Source: Bacteroidales bacterium
GTDB lineage: Bacteria; Bacteroidota; Bacteroidia; Bacteroidales; Tenuifilaceae
NCBI GenBank assembly: GCA_013141385.1
Contig: JABFRB010000022.1
Span: forward strand, 156,106-220,105
DNA: 64,000 nucleotides
Direction of reading: 5' to 3'
Notes under the pieces: generated by a model
Told to the model about the DNA's origin: nothing
What the model saw: the letters and a program-made list of their open reading frames with translations, nothing else
The model's database searches: none
Translations under genes and position numbers: made by a program
Shown here: in pieces, positions 17,164 through 25,475 of the stretch
Numbering within the stretch: position 1 is the stretch's first letter
Layout of the letters: every line of letters begins with the position of its first letter

Positions 17164-18891
17164 ATGTCAAAAAATTACATTTTTACTTTATTGTTTTTAC
17201 TTACAAGTATAACTTGTTTTAGTCAAACTATTGCAGCACCAACTAATTTTGCAGGAGTTGAATCATCTCCAGGTAAAATTACTTTTACATGGACTGATAA
17301 TTCAAATAATGAAACAGGTTTTTATATAGAAAAATTAATAAGTGCGAGTAACGACTGGGAAAAAGTTTGTAAAGTTTCCTCTAATTTAACTTCAACTACT
17401 TACACAGCCATTTCTAATAATATTTATCGAATTTCAGCTTATCAAGGTTTTATCGTAAATGGCAAAGGTGTACCTTATCAATCTAGTTATTGTCAAACTT
17501 GTGTTGGTCTTCTTGCGGATTTAACCATTAGCAATATTACTCCTAGTAAAACAATTGTTAATCCAGGAGAATCGATTACAATTTCATATACAGTAAATAA
17601 TATTGGAACATATAAAACTTTGTTCGAAACTTGGGTAAGAGTTTTAGTTTCTTCAACTTCAACAGAACCAGGAGTCCTAGCTGGTCCTACTGAATATTTT
17701 CAAATGGTTGACGCAGGATTGACTGCTGGAACAAGTATTTCAAAAAGTTTAACTATAACAACACCCACCGGTAATGGTACATATTATATTATGTGTATAG
17801 TAAGTCCATTGACATATAATCACACACCTGAATTATCAACAACTAATAATTGTGCTACTACTGCTATTGAAATTGCTAGTGTTGATTTAACAACAAGCAA
17901 TGTTACTTTAAGTCAAACAACAGTTGATGGTGGTAGTACAGTTAATGTTTCCTGTTTGGTAAAAAATATTGGAGGTGTGAATGCACCCTCTTCAACGCTA
18001 AAGTACTATATTTCCACTACATCAACAGGTCAAGATCAAGAGTTGGGTTCCTACACTATTGGTGAACTTGCAGCAGGGGCTAGTACTTCACATAGTACAA
18101 CTCTTACAATACCTTCTTCTACAATTGGGGGATCTTATTATATTGTATCTAAGGCAAATGCAACTGGTAGTATAGCTGAACCAATATCAAATAATTTTGC
18201 TTCTAAACAGATTACAATTGTTGGTAAACCATATTTTCAAGTTACAGACATAACTTGGGACGGAACTCAAAGTGGTACAAATATCACGTATACAGTAAAG
18301 GTAAAAAATATTGGTACTCAAAGTGGAGTTGTACCTGAAAGTCTAATAAAAATAAAATCTAAACTTGATACTGATTTAGACGAATTAGCCCTTTTTGCTC
18401 AATATGGACTAATTAATTGTGTAGATTTTTTCAATATAGGAGCTACAGAGGCAATAGGCATAGGTGAAACTAAATCTTTTTCACAAATGGGTAGCGTACC
18501 CGGTGTTGCAGGGAGTTCTCAATGGGTTATTCCAAATATTAAAAATTGGGATAATACAGTTAGTTATATTGCTAAGAAATTTACAATTACTTCAAGCAAA
18601 GTAATTAGAATACCGCAGATTGAATTATCAAAACAAAATAGTTTAGATCATAATACTGAAGTAAAAGTTTATCCAAATCCAAACAACGGTGAGTTTACAA
18701 TAAACCTTGATAACAATAAATATACAAGTGTTAAGGTATTTAATTCGTTTGGCCAATTAGTTTTTTGTAATGAGATAAATAATAAGCCTTCATTAGAAAT
18801 AAACTTATTTCACTTACCTAGCGGAGCTTATATGGTAAATTTAATAAATGGTGCAAAAGTTGAATCTAGAAAAGTTATTATTCAGAAATAA
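17164..18891 (+). CDS. Secreted FN3/CARDB-repeat protein with T9SS sorting domain
   Basis: The 575-residue product has a signal peptide (MSKNYIFTLLFLLTSITCFS). A fibronectin type III-like domain follows at about 25-100 (APTNFAGVESSPGKITFTWT). Two CARDB-type beta-sandwich repeats begin near 119 (ADLTISNITPSKTIVNPGES) and 239 (VDLTTSNVTLSQTTVDGGST), and a third, more diverged one begins near 355 (PYFQVTDITWDG). The last 75 residues are a type IX sorting domain (VKVYPNPNNGEFTI to SRKVIIQK). It is thus an extracellular or surface-bound adhesion-like protein, with no catalytic motif. Its codons are more AT-rich than those of the housekeeping genes, common for surface proteins. It is bounded by terminators on both sides and is likely monocistronic. 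Confidence 0.85.
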   Translation: MSKNYIFTLLFLLTSITCFSQTIAAPTNFAGVESSPGKITFTWTDNSNNETGFYIEKLISASNDWEKVCKVSSNLTSTTYTAISNNIYRISAYQGFIVNGKGVPYQSSYCQTCVGLLADLTISNITPSKTIVNPGESITISYTVNNIGTYKTLFETWVRVLVSSTSTEPGVLAGPTEYFQMVDAGLTAGTSISKSLTITTPTGNGTYYIMCIVSPLTYNHTPELSTTNNCATTAIEIASVDLTTSNVTLSQTTVDGGSTVNVSCLVKNIGGVNAPSSTLKYYISTTSTGQDQELGSYTIGELAAGASTSHSTTLTIPSSTIGGSYYIVSKANATGSIAEPISNNFASKQITIVGKPYFQVTDITWDGTQSGTNITYTVKVKNIGTQSGVVPESLIKIKSKLDTDLDELALFAQYGLINCVDFFNIGATEAIGIGETKSFSQMGSVPGVAGSSQWVIPNIKNWDNTVSYIAKKFTITSSKVIRIPQIELSKQNSLDHNTEVKVYPNPNNGEFTINLDNNKYTSVKVFNSFGQLVFCNEINNKPSLEINLFHLPSGAYMVNLINGAKVESRKVIIQK

Positions 18892-18912
18892 AGTAAGTTT
18901 TTAAGAAGGAAG

Positions 18913-18945
18913 AGGGTGTCCAAAAGTCAAGGACATCCTTTTTTA
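18913..18945 (+). terminator. Rho-independent terminator
   Basis: GGGTGTCC/GGACATCC stem with a 9-nt loop and a TTTTTT tail, 22 bp after the CARDB protein gene. A short ORF reading through it (from 18916) is not credible. Confidence 0.85.
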
Positions 18946-19145
18946 TTCTTACATCTTGAGAAATTTTACAAATATTCAATTCTCAGAATCTTAATTTTCC
19001 TTTTTGAACAGCCCCTTTTAATATTAAGTCATTTTGCTTTCATCTCCGTTTGTGCATATTTACAACCTACCAAAGTGAGTTCAGTGAAACTAATTTTAAG
19101 GATTCTAAACTTGCATTTATATTCATTTTTCAAAAACCTAAAATT

Positions 19146-19161
19146 TGGCATAACATTTGCT
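19146..19161 (+). promoter_or_regulatory. Sigma-54 (-24/-12) promoter
   Basis: TGGCATAACATTTGCT matches every fixed position of the RpoN consensus TGGCAYRNNNNTTGCW. Transcription would start near 19172, giving a leader of about 164 nt before the lipoprotein gene at 19336. Sigma-54 promoters need an enhancer-binding protein; none is encoded in this window. The rest of the 444-bp gap 18892-19335 has a terminator on the left and the structured leader on the right. Confidence 0.6.
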
Positions 19162-19177
19162 TAAACGAGTATCGGTG

Positions 19178-19216
19178 TTGTTGCAACAAACCACTACTGC
19201 CTTGTACATAAGGCAG
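19178..19216 (+). promoter_or_regulatory. Structured leader: 12-bp palindrome and 7-bp hairpin
   Basis: TTGTTGCAACAA (19178-19189) is a perfect palindrome. CTGCCTT-GTACAT-AAGGCAG (19197-19216) is a perfect 7-bp hairpin. Both lie just after the expected start of the sigma-54 transcript, so they could be an operator or a 5' stabilising stem. Confidence 0.4.
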
Positions 19217-19335
19217 CAACATATTTTGCTTATGTTAAACAAAAAAAGTAAACATTATTTTGAAAAAAACGTTTAACTATATTATCTTGTTTTAAATTTT
19301 TAAATTAGGAACATTTAAACACAAAAAAATAAACT

Positions 19336-20409
19336 ATGAAAACAAAAAATCTACTTTCATTACTTGCAATTGCAGGTTTAATGATTTTTGCATCATGCAA
19401 AAAGGATGATCCAAGTCCACTTACAAAGGAAGAGGCTCAAACTGCAATAACCACTGTTGACGGAAGCTATAATACCATTAAAGCAGAATACGATGCTACC
19501 ACTGGTGTGTTAGTTCAAGAAACAATTTACAATCTAACACTTCCTTTCGATGCTCCTAAGAAGGCTCCTGCAAGACTAGAATCTATTCAAAAAGATTTGA
19601 CTAGAACTATTAAACCTGCTTTTGCTAAAGGTGGATCCGATGAGTTTATCTATTTCAATTTTCCTCAGTGGGTAGGTACATGGGCTTATAACACTAGTAC
19701 TTTAGAATGGGAAAAAATTTCGCCAACTCCAACCGATCAAGTTGTTATTAAGTTCTCATACAATGGCGGAACTAATAATGGAACATTAACTTACTACGAT
19801 TATCAAACTAAAACTGCTAATGGACAGGCATATATTAGCCAACTAAAGGCTAAAGTTGATATTGATGGACAAGCATCTAATCCTGTAATGTCCTGGGTGT
19901 ATACCGCTTCAAAAGGCTTAACAAATGGAAGTGTGACTTTTGTTTACAATATTGGAGCATTTACCCAAACTGAATCATACTCAGCTGATATTGCTATTAG
20001 TAACACTACTTCAAAAATGAATTATTCACTTTCATTTGAAGTTAAGAAAAATGGTGCTGTGATATATTCAACCTCTGCTAATATTTCCATGAGCGGTACT
20101 CAAAGCACTTATACTGCTACTATTAATGCACAACTTAGAGTTTTGGATATCATTATCAAGTGGGATATTGATGTGGATAATACCACAAATACCGAAAACC
20201 CAAACAACTTTATGAAGATTTCGGTATGGAAAACTAACGGAGCCAAAGTTGCTGACGTTGTATTGGTATATAATGCTGAACTCCAAGATTATGAACCATA
20301 TTTTAAGTTTTTAGATGGTACAACGGTTAAAGCTTCGGAATATTTACATGATCTTTTGTATGAAATCGAAGACTTTATGGGTTCTATTATGGGTTTTGTA
20401 CAAGCATAA
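19336..20409 (+). CDS. Hypothetical lipoprotein
   Basis: No family is recognised. The 357-residue product has a lipoprotein signal peptide with lipobox FASC (MKTKNLLSLLAIAGLMIFASC), followed by a KKDD spacer as often seen on exported Bacteroidetes lipoproteins. The rest is predicted mostly beta, with many Thr, Asn and Tyr and repeated strand pairs (NPVMSWVYTASKGLTNGSVTFVYN), like a beta-sandwich or lipocalin-like fold. It has its own terminator and sits behind a perfect sigma-54 promoter match, so it may be expressed under a specific signal. Its function cannot be stated. Confidence 0.75.
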   Translation: MKTKNLLSLLAIAGLMIFASCKKDDPSPLTKEEAQTAITTVDGSYNTIKAEYDATTGVLVQETIYNLTLPFDAPKKAPARLESIQKDLTRTIKPAFAKGGSDEFIYFNFPQWVGTWAYNTSTLEWEKISPTPTDQVVIKFSYNGGTNNGTLTYYDYQTKTANGQAYISQLKAKVDIDGQASNPVMSWVYTASKGLTNGSVTFVYNIGAFTQTESYSADIAISNTTSKMNYSLSFEVKKNGAVIYSTSANISMSGTQSTYTATINAQLRVLDIIIKWDIDVDNTTNTENPNNFMKISVWKTNGAKVADVVLVYNAELQDYEPYFKFLDGTTVKASEYLHDLLYEIEDFMGSIMGFVQA

Positions 20410-20427
20410 ACTTTCTCAATTAGCTAT

Positions 20428-20461
20428 AAAAAAAGCGTGAGAAACTCTCACGCTTTTTTTC
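20428..20461 (+). terminator. Rho-independent terminator
   Basis: AGCGTGAGA/TCTCACGCT perfect stem with a 3-nt loop and a run of T, 19 bp after the lipoprotein gene. Confidence 0.9.
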
Positions 20462-20546
20462 TTTCTATAAATCGATTTAATCTAACTAGATCATTTGACA
20501 TTACCCTAAGTTTTCCATAACTTACGTATGATTAATTCATACAACC

Positions 20547-21647
20547 ATGGAAGATAAGTTGACCGTTATAGCTACTGAAAATTATGCTAGTGCTCAAATC
20601 TTGCAAACCTATCTAAAGTCAAATGGGATAGAGTGCTACTTAAATAATATTAACCTTGTTCAACCAATGGTATCGGAGGGTGTTCAGGTTCAAATTAAGG
20701 AATCTGAGGTTGAGAAAGCATTAAAACTTCTTGCTGAAAAACACCCTAAGGAACACCCATCGAAGCTGGTTAGCCCAAGAAAAATACTTGTACCAATTGA
20801 TTTCTCTACTCCTTCGCAGAATGCTGCACGTTTTGCGGTGCATCTTGCCTCAAAATATGGATCGGAAATAAAACTCCTTCACGTATTCAATTCACCTATG
20901 GTGGATATGATTCCCTTTACCGATGCAGCAAGTATCCAGATTGATATCGATATAAGCTATAACGTCCTTCATAAAAATGCAAAAGAGAAGCTTTTAAAAT
21001 TCTATGTTGATCTTAAAAGTTTTGCCAATGAGCTCGGTTTAGGGCATATCAAAATAGGTTATTCACTTATTGAGGGTTATGCTGCCTATGGTATTATTGA
21101 AATGGGTTTAAGATATAAACCCGGTATAATTGTAATGGGAACTAAGGGAGAAGGATATCGTAGCACTGAACTGGTTGGTAGTGTTGCCACAGAGGTTTCT
21201 GACGAAACCAAAATTCCATTACTTGTAATTCCCGAGGCCGCAGTGCTAAAGGGAGTTGACGAAGTTAAAAATGTTCTTTACACAACAAATTACGATGAAA
21301 GCGATTTTGTTGCCATCAGAAAACTAATCAGTATAACATCATCCTTCAATGTTAACATTCATTGCCTTCATGTTACTGATGAACCCGATAGCGCAATAGA
21401 AAAGGCTAATATGAGCAAGTTAAAGGAATATTTTGGCGAGATAAGCCCAAAAGTTAAAGTCTACTGCTCAATTGTTAAGGGAAAAGATATTACCAAAATC
21501 TTTAAGAATTACATATCAGAAAATAGAATAAACCTTGTTGCTCTAACACATCAAAAACGTAATCTGATTTATAAAATGTTTAACCCTTCTATTACAAAAA
21601 AATTACTCTACACATCGGACGTTCCAGTACTAATTTTCCATTCATAA
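20547..21647 (+). CDS. DUF2007 domain fused to tandem universal stress protein domains
   Basis: Residues 4-70 (LTVIATENYASAQILQTYLK...VQVQIKESEVEKALKLL) read as a DUF2007-type signal-transducing domain. Two UspA domains follow. The first (about 78-231) starts KILVPIDFSTPSQNAARFAV and keeps GTKGEGYRSTELVGSVATEV, close to the ATP-binding G2xG9xGS/T signature. The second (about 240-366, NVLYTTNYDESDFVAIRKLI) lacks a clear signature and is probably degenerate. The 366-residue length is about 70 more than a tandem Usp. The protein is cytosolic, and the usual role of Usp proteins is stress survival, with ATP or AMP as ligand. It appears to be a single-gene unit between a terminator and a fold-back element. 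Confidence 0.85.
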   Translation: MEDKLTVIATENYASAQILQTYLKSNGIECYLNNINLVQPMVSEGVQVQIKESEVEKALKLLAEKHPKEHPSKLVSPRKILVPIDFSTPSQNAARFAVHLASKYGSEIKLLHVFNSPMVDMIPFTDAASIQIDIDISYNVLHKNAKEKLLKFYVDLKSFANELGLGHIKIGYSLIEGYAAYGIIEMGLRYKPGIIVMGTKGEGYRSTELVGSVATEVSDETKIPLLVIPEAAVLKGVDEVKNVLYTTNYDESDFVAIRKLISITSSFNVNIHCLHVTDEPDSAIEKANMSKLKEYFGEISPKVKVYCSIVKGKDITKIFKNYISENRINLVALTHQKRNLIYKMFNPSITKKLLYTSDVPVLIFHS

Positions 21648-21847
21648 CATTGATTGAATACAATTGGCTTAAATGATTTTAGGATAAATTTCTAACTCAT
21701 TCATTTTAAACCAATCCCAATAATTGAAATGGTTTTTTCACTTGTACCTAGAATTACAATTATTATATTTAATGTAATTGGAATGGTGATTCATTTGTAA
21801 GGTTCAACACTTTTTGCTTACTTTACTACTCTAGGGATAAAGTATTA

Positions 21848-22120
21848 GTTTCAAACAGGTGTGCTAATTTTGAATGAAATAGGTTTAATAGTTTCTCACA
21901 ACTTATGTGTTAATAAAATAAGGTAATAAGGTTGATTCCATTGGTTGTTCGATTTTCTACTAAGGTTTTCAAAACCTTATTTTCTGATATTTAACCTTCG
22001 TAGAAAATTATTGTTTATGCGCGGATTCAACTTTATTACCTTATTTAAGGAACTCAATATGTGTATGAATAATAGTATCAATAAATATATTAAAATTAAC
22101 ACACCTGTTTCAAAAGCATT
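21848..22120. repeat. Large imperfect palindrome (fold-back element, about 270 bp)
   Basis: The two halves pair over most of their length. AAACAGGTGTGCTAATTTT (21853-21871) pairs with AAAATTAACACACCTGTTT (22092-22110). AAATAAGGTAATAAGGTTGA (21916-21935) pairs with TTCAACTTTATTACCTTATT (about 22026-22045). ATTTTCTACTAAGGTT (near 21952) pairs with AACCTTCGTAGAAAAT (near 21993). The short ORF crossing it is a by-product. It fills most of the 579-bp gap 21648-22226; the remainder shows nothing else. Confidence 0.7.
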
Positions 22121-22226
22121 AACCATAGGTTCTTATTATTTAAAGATGGAGATCCCTGAAAATCCATAAAGAGTAAGGAGAGGATACCGAAAATCTTAAG
22201 AGTAGGGTTATAATACTTATAAAAAA

Positions 22227-22841
22227 ATGAAAAATTTAAAGTCTTTCTTTGGTGTATTTATTCTAATGCTATTTGTTTTCTCAGTTCATGGGCAAACAAC
22301 TCGGGGAACTATTTTAATAGGTGGTGAATCTAATTTTGATCTTAGCTCAATGAATTCAAAATGGAAATCCGATGATGGCAGTGGAAGCTTCAGTAATACA
22401 ATAAGTTTAGGAATTTCTCCAAAAATTGGTTTTTTTATTATTGATAATCTTGCTGTTGGTGTAAAATTACCAATTGGTTTTCAATTTCAGAAAGACAAAA
22501 ATAATGATAAATATAGTTCAACAAGTTTAGGAATCTCTCCGTTTTTAAAATATTATTTTGGAACAAGTAATATAAAACCATACTTGAATGGCTCTGTTGG
22601 TTTTAGTAATCTAGTAATGAAGGATAATCCAGTAACTGGTCCTTCCGATAAAAATACTGTAGGAATGTTCTCATTTGAATTAGGAGGTGGGTTCGGAATA
22701 TTTCTTAACGATAAAGTTTCTGTAGATATTGGTGTTGGGTATAATTATTCTTCATATAAAGATAAGGAGAATAATAATAATAATTATAGGAGGATTTATA
22801 GTGGAGTAGGTTTGGGAGCTGGAATTAGCATTTCATTATAA
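22227..22841 (+). CDS. Outer-membrane beta-barrel protein
   Basis: The 204-residue protein has a signal peptide (MKNLKSFFGVFILMLFVFSVHG, cut after HGQ or before it). Alternating strands follow, with Gly and aromatic residues at strand ends (ISLGISPKIGFFIIDNLAVG; FSFELGGGFGIFLNDKVSVD). The sequence ends on an aliphatic C-terminal strand (GVGLGAGISISL). This is the pattern of small OmpX/OmpA-like or porin-family barrels with about eight strands. No specific ligand can be inferred. It follows the large palindrome and ends before an inverted repeat, so it is probably transcribed alone. Confidence 0.8.
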   Translation: MKNLKSFFGVFILMLFVFSVHGQTTRGTILIGGESNFDLSSMNSKWKSDDGSGSFSNTISLGISPKIGFFIIDNLAVGVKLPIGFQFQKDKNNDKYSSTSLGISPFLKYYFGTSNIKPYLNGSVGFSNLVMKDNPVTGPSDKNTVGMFSFELGGGFGIFLNDKVSVDIGVGYNYSSYKDKENNNNNYRRIYSGVGLGAGISISL

Positions 22842-22863
22842 AAATATTCATAATATCGAAACT

Positions 22864-22918
22864 TATACGTGGTAAAATAATTGGCGCAGATTTTTGCATA
22901 ATTCTTTTACCACGTATA
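22864..22918. repeat. Inverted repeat, 14-bp stem
   Basis: TATACGTGGTAAAA (22864-22877) and TTTTACCACGTATA (22905-22918) are exact inverted copies around a 27-nt loop, 22 bp after the beta-barrel gene. No T tract follows, so it may be a weak terminator, an mRNA 3'-end stabiliser, or a protein site. Confidence 0.6.
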
Positions 22919-23015
22919 TACCACCACAAAATAAGGCAGATTTCAATTCTAATATTTAACTAAGGATTGATAACTTTTAATCAGTAAATCAAAAGAATAG
23001 ATATATTTCAGTTTT

Positions 23016-23636
23016 ATGAAAACTCTATTAGATATTGAAAATTGGGCAAGACATGATCATTTCAAATTCTTTAAACAATTTGAAGAGCCATTCTTTGGAA
23101 TTTGTGTTGATATTGACTGTACTAAATCATACGCAAAATGCAAGAATGAGGGTATTTCATTTTTTCTTTTCTACCTTCATAAATCTTTGATAGCGGCAAA
23201 TAAAATTGAGCCTTTCCGATACAGAATAGAAAACGAAAATGTTTTTATTTACGATAAAATCCATGCCTCACCAACAATCAATCGACCCGATGGAACATTT
23301 GGATTTGCCTATATAGATTATTATGAAGATTTTCAAACGTTCAATATAGAGGCAAAAAAAGAGATTGAGAAAGTTCAAAACAGTAAAGGGCTTATTCCTG
23401 CTGTTTCTGGTGAAAATGTAATTCATTACTCCTCCATACCTTGGATTAACTTTAAATCAGTATCGCACGCACGGAGTTTTTCATTTAAAGATAGTTGTCC
23501 AAAAATCACATTTGGAAAGATATCCGAAATTGATAATGTGAAAAAAATGCCAATCTCAATACATGTTCACCATGCCTTAATGGATGGAATTCATGTTGGG
23601 CAGTTTATTGATGAATTTCAAAATCAAATGATTTAA
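23016..23636 (+). CDS. CatA-like acetyltransferase
   Basis: This 206-residue protein belongs to the type A chloramphenicol acetyltransferase family. The catalytic motif HHALMDGIHVGQF (from 185) carries the general-base His. The oxyanion Ser is in HYSSIPWINF, matching the SALPWVNF block of classic CATs. The N-terminus DIENWARHDHFKFF also fits the family's start. Classic CATs are 213-219 residues, so this one is slightly short. Chromosomal relatives are common and need not confer drug resistance; the true acceptor is unknown. RsgA follows 42 bp downstream on the same strand, so they are probably co-transcribed. Confidence 0.85.
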   Translation: MKTLLDIENWARHDHFKFFKQFEEPFFGICVDIDCTKSYAKCKNEGISFFLFYLHKSLIAANKIEPFRYRIENENVFIYDKIHASPTINRPDGTFGFAYIDYYEDFQTFNIEAKKEIEKVQNSKGLIPAVSGENVIHYSSIPWINFKSVSHARSFSFKDSCPKITFGKISEIDNVKKMPISIHVHHALMDGIHVGQFIDEFQNQMI

Positions 23637-23678
23637 GAAACAACTGCCAATTGGTTTCCCAAAATTTTTAAAACAGAA

Positions 23679-24746
23679 ATGAAATTAGAAGATTTAGGAT
23701 ATAATGATAATCTGGAAAAATTCAGAATTGAAAATAATCTCGAAAGTTTTGAGATTGGAAGGATAATTGCAGAACATAAAGAACGATATATTGTCAGGGC
23801 GCTAAATGGTGAATTTGAGGCAGAGATAACTGGTAATATGCGTTTTACTGCTAATAGCCGTGAAGATTTTCCAGCAGTAGGCGATTGGGTTGCATTAGCA
23901 ACTTATGATCCCGATTTTGCAATTATTCATAAAATATTTCCCAGATTCTCAACCATTAAAAGACAGGCAGTTGCTCAGTTTGGTGAGGTTCAAATTATAG
24001 CAACAAATATTGATTACGCCTTACTACTTCAAGCAATTGATAGGGATTATAATATCAATAGGCTTGAAAGATACCTTACCATTTGTAATTCATCCAAGGT
24101 TAGCCCTATTATTATACTTACCAAAACCGATTTAATAGATGAAACTAGGATATCGGAGATAGTAGAAAGCATAAAAACTCGAATTAAAAATACTCCAGTT
24201 ATCGCAATTAGTAACATTACAATGAATGGTTACGAAGCCATAAAGAATTGTATTGAAAAAGGAAAAACATACTGTATGCTTGGTTCCTCTGGCGTTGGAA
24301 AATCCTCCCTTTTAAATAACCTTGCGGGTAAAACCGTAATGCGAACGGATGCAATAAGCCAGACTATTAACAGAGGGAAGCATATTACAAGCCATAGGGA
24401 ATTAATTATTCTTGAAAATGGTGGTATACTAGTTGATAATCCAGGTATGAGAGAGGTTGGTATTGCCGACACCTCAGATGGACTAGAATTAACCTTTGAT
24501 TTAATTATTAAACTTTCCCAAAATTGTAAATTTAAAGATTGTACGCATACCAATGAAATAGGCTGCTCTGTTATTGAAGCAGTAGATAAAGGTGAAATGG
24601 ATAGATCTTCGTACGAAAACTACCTTAAAATAGAAAAAGAAAAGGCATTTTTTGAATCAACAGTTGTTGAGAGACGAAAAAAGGATAAAGAATTTGGGAA
24701 GATGTTTAAGAATTATAAGAAAGATTTGAAGAAAAATAAGTACTAA
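23679..24746 (+). CDS. rsgA: Ribosome small-subunit-dependent GTPase A
   Basis: This circularly permuted GTPase has G4 (TKTD) before the P-loop GSSGVGKSSLLNNL, then G3 DNPGMRE. An N-terminal OB-fold is present (about 25-95), as is the C-terminal zinc knuckle CKFKDCTHTNEIGCSV with the CxxxxCxHxxxxxC spacing of the family. At 355 residues it has a basic helical tail (ERRKKDKEFGKMFKNYKKDL). Known members mature the 30S subunit by releasing RbfA and proofreading the decoding site. This longer form with an extra N-terminal stretch (MKLEDLGYNDNLEKF) may be a paralogue of the shorter housekeeping RsgA. It shares a likely transcript with the CatA-like gene. Confidence 0.93.
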   Translation: MKLEDLGYNDNLEKFRIENNLESFEIGRIIAEHKERYIVRALNGEFEAEITGNMRFTANSREDFPAVGDWVALATYDPDFAIIHKIFPRFSTIKRQAVAQFGEVQIIATNIDYALLLQAIDRDYNINRLERYLTICNSSKVSPIIILTKTDLIDETRISEIVESIKTRIKNTPVIAISNITMNGYEAIKNCIEKGKTYCMLGSSGVGKSSLLNNLAGKTVMRTDAISQTINRGKHITSHRELIILENGGILVDNPGMREVGIADTSDGLELTFDLIIKLSQNCKFKDCTHTNEIGCSVIEAVDKGEMDRSSYENYLKIEKEKAFFESTVVERRKKDKEFGKMFKNYKKDLKKNKY

Positions 24747-24805
24747 TATAAGCTCTGATACTTGTACTTTAATAAAATTTAGGCAAAAATTCTTGAATCC
24801 AAAAA

Positions 24806-25078
24806 CTACATCCAAAGCTTTACTTCCTACATTCAAAGCATTACTTTCTACATCCAAAGCTTTGCTTTCTACATAGAAAAGTGACTTTGCTACATTGCCA
24901 AGTCACTTTCCTACATTGAAAAGTCACTTTCCTACATGGAAAAGTGACTTTCCTACATTCCCAAGTGACTTTCCTACATTCCCAAGTCACTTTGCTACAT
25001 GGAAAAGTGACTTTCCTACATTGCCAAGTCACTTTCCTACATTGCCAAGTCACTTTTCTTCCTTCCCGAACGACTTTC
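24806..25078. repeat. Tandem array of thirteen 21-bp units with palindromic core
   Basis: Thirteen exact 21-bp steps begin at 24806. The core units read CTACAT-N3/4-AAGTSACTTT-S. Units 1-3 are a diverged variant (CTACATCCAAAGCTTTGCTTT) and unit 13 is decayed. The AAAGTSACTTT core is near-palindromic, with C or G at the centre switching between units. Because 21 is a multiple of 3, several frames stay open and give false ORFs on both strands. There are no unique spacers, so it is not CRISPR. It fills part of the 729-bp gap 24747-25475. Confidence 0.85.
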
Positions 25079-25101
25079 CAAGAGGCTATCTCTAAAAAGT
25101 C

Positions 25102-25200
25102 CTCTGTGGAACTCTGTGTTAATCTCTGTGGAACTCTGTGTAATTTTTTAAATATTGCTACACAGAGGATCACGGAGAATTCACAGAGATGCACAGAGAG
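25102..25200. repeat. Fold-back element with CTCTGTG/CACAGAG repeats
   Basis: CTCTGTGGAACTCTGTG occurs twice on the left side and CACAGAG words repeat on the right side in inverse sense around an AT-rich centre (25142-25157). It directly follows the 21-bp array. Confidence 0.6.
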
Positions 25201-25327
25201 AAAAGAGAGCTGTTTTTAGACTTTTGAAACACCCTCAACGGGAGGACAGGAAAAGAACTAATACAAATTTTGGGGTTTAGCTCATAACAGAATTATGTAA
25301 CCATATTTAATAGATATTATAAAATAT

Positions 25328-25342
25328 ATCGCAAATTGCGAT
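25328..25342. repeat. Dispersed 15-bp palindrome ATCGCAA-A-TTGCGAT
   Basis: This is a perfect palindrome with 7-bp arms and one central base, of the same family as those at 9057, 9427, 42709 and 42858. Confidence 0.6.
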
Positions 25343-25383
25343 ATTGCTGCGCAACTCAGGGTTCACCCAAAGAGTACCAAGTT

Positions 25384-25455
25384 TTTCGCAAAGCTTGCAA
25401 AGAATATAAGCACTTTGCCATTATAGCGCTTTCTCTTTGCATGCTTTGCCTGAAA
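25384..25455. repeat. Fold-back near 3' end of TPR gene
   Basis: TTTCGCAAAGCTTGCAAAGAA pairs imperfectly with TTCTCTTTGCATGCTTTGCC. It lies 21 bp past the stop of the minus-strand TPR gene and may serve as its terminator. Confidence 0.45.
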
Positions 25456-25475
25456 CTACTTTACGAGAGCTAATT

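Noticed and set aside
18916-19164. 82-codon frame after the CARDB protein
   Set aside because: It begins inside a terminator stem and ends in the sigma-54 promoter match.
21945-22169. 74-codon frame inside the large palindrome
   Set aside because: It crosses the centre and right arm of an inverted repeat; nothing supports translation.
23016-23636. Acquired chloramphenicol resistance gene
   Set aside because: The protein is a CatA-family relative, but it sits in an ordinary gene pair with rsgA and shows no mobile-element flanks; resistance is not implied.
24806-25078. CRISPR array
   Set aside because: Repeats are contiguous with no unique spacers and no cas gene is in the window.
24841-25194. 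Minus-strand frame of 117 codons with heptad CRKVTWQ-like repeats, and plus-strand frames of FPTLPSH type
   Set aside because: The 21-bp array is a multiple of three, so frames on both strands stay open automatically; no frame has a credible start or shows codon bias.
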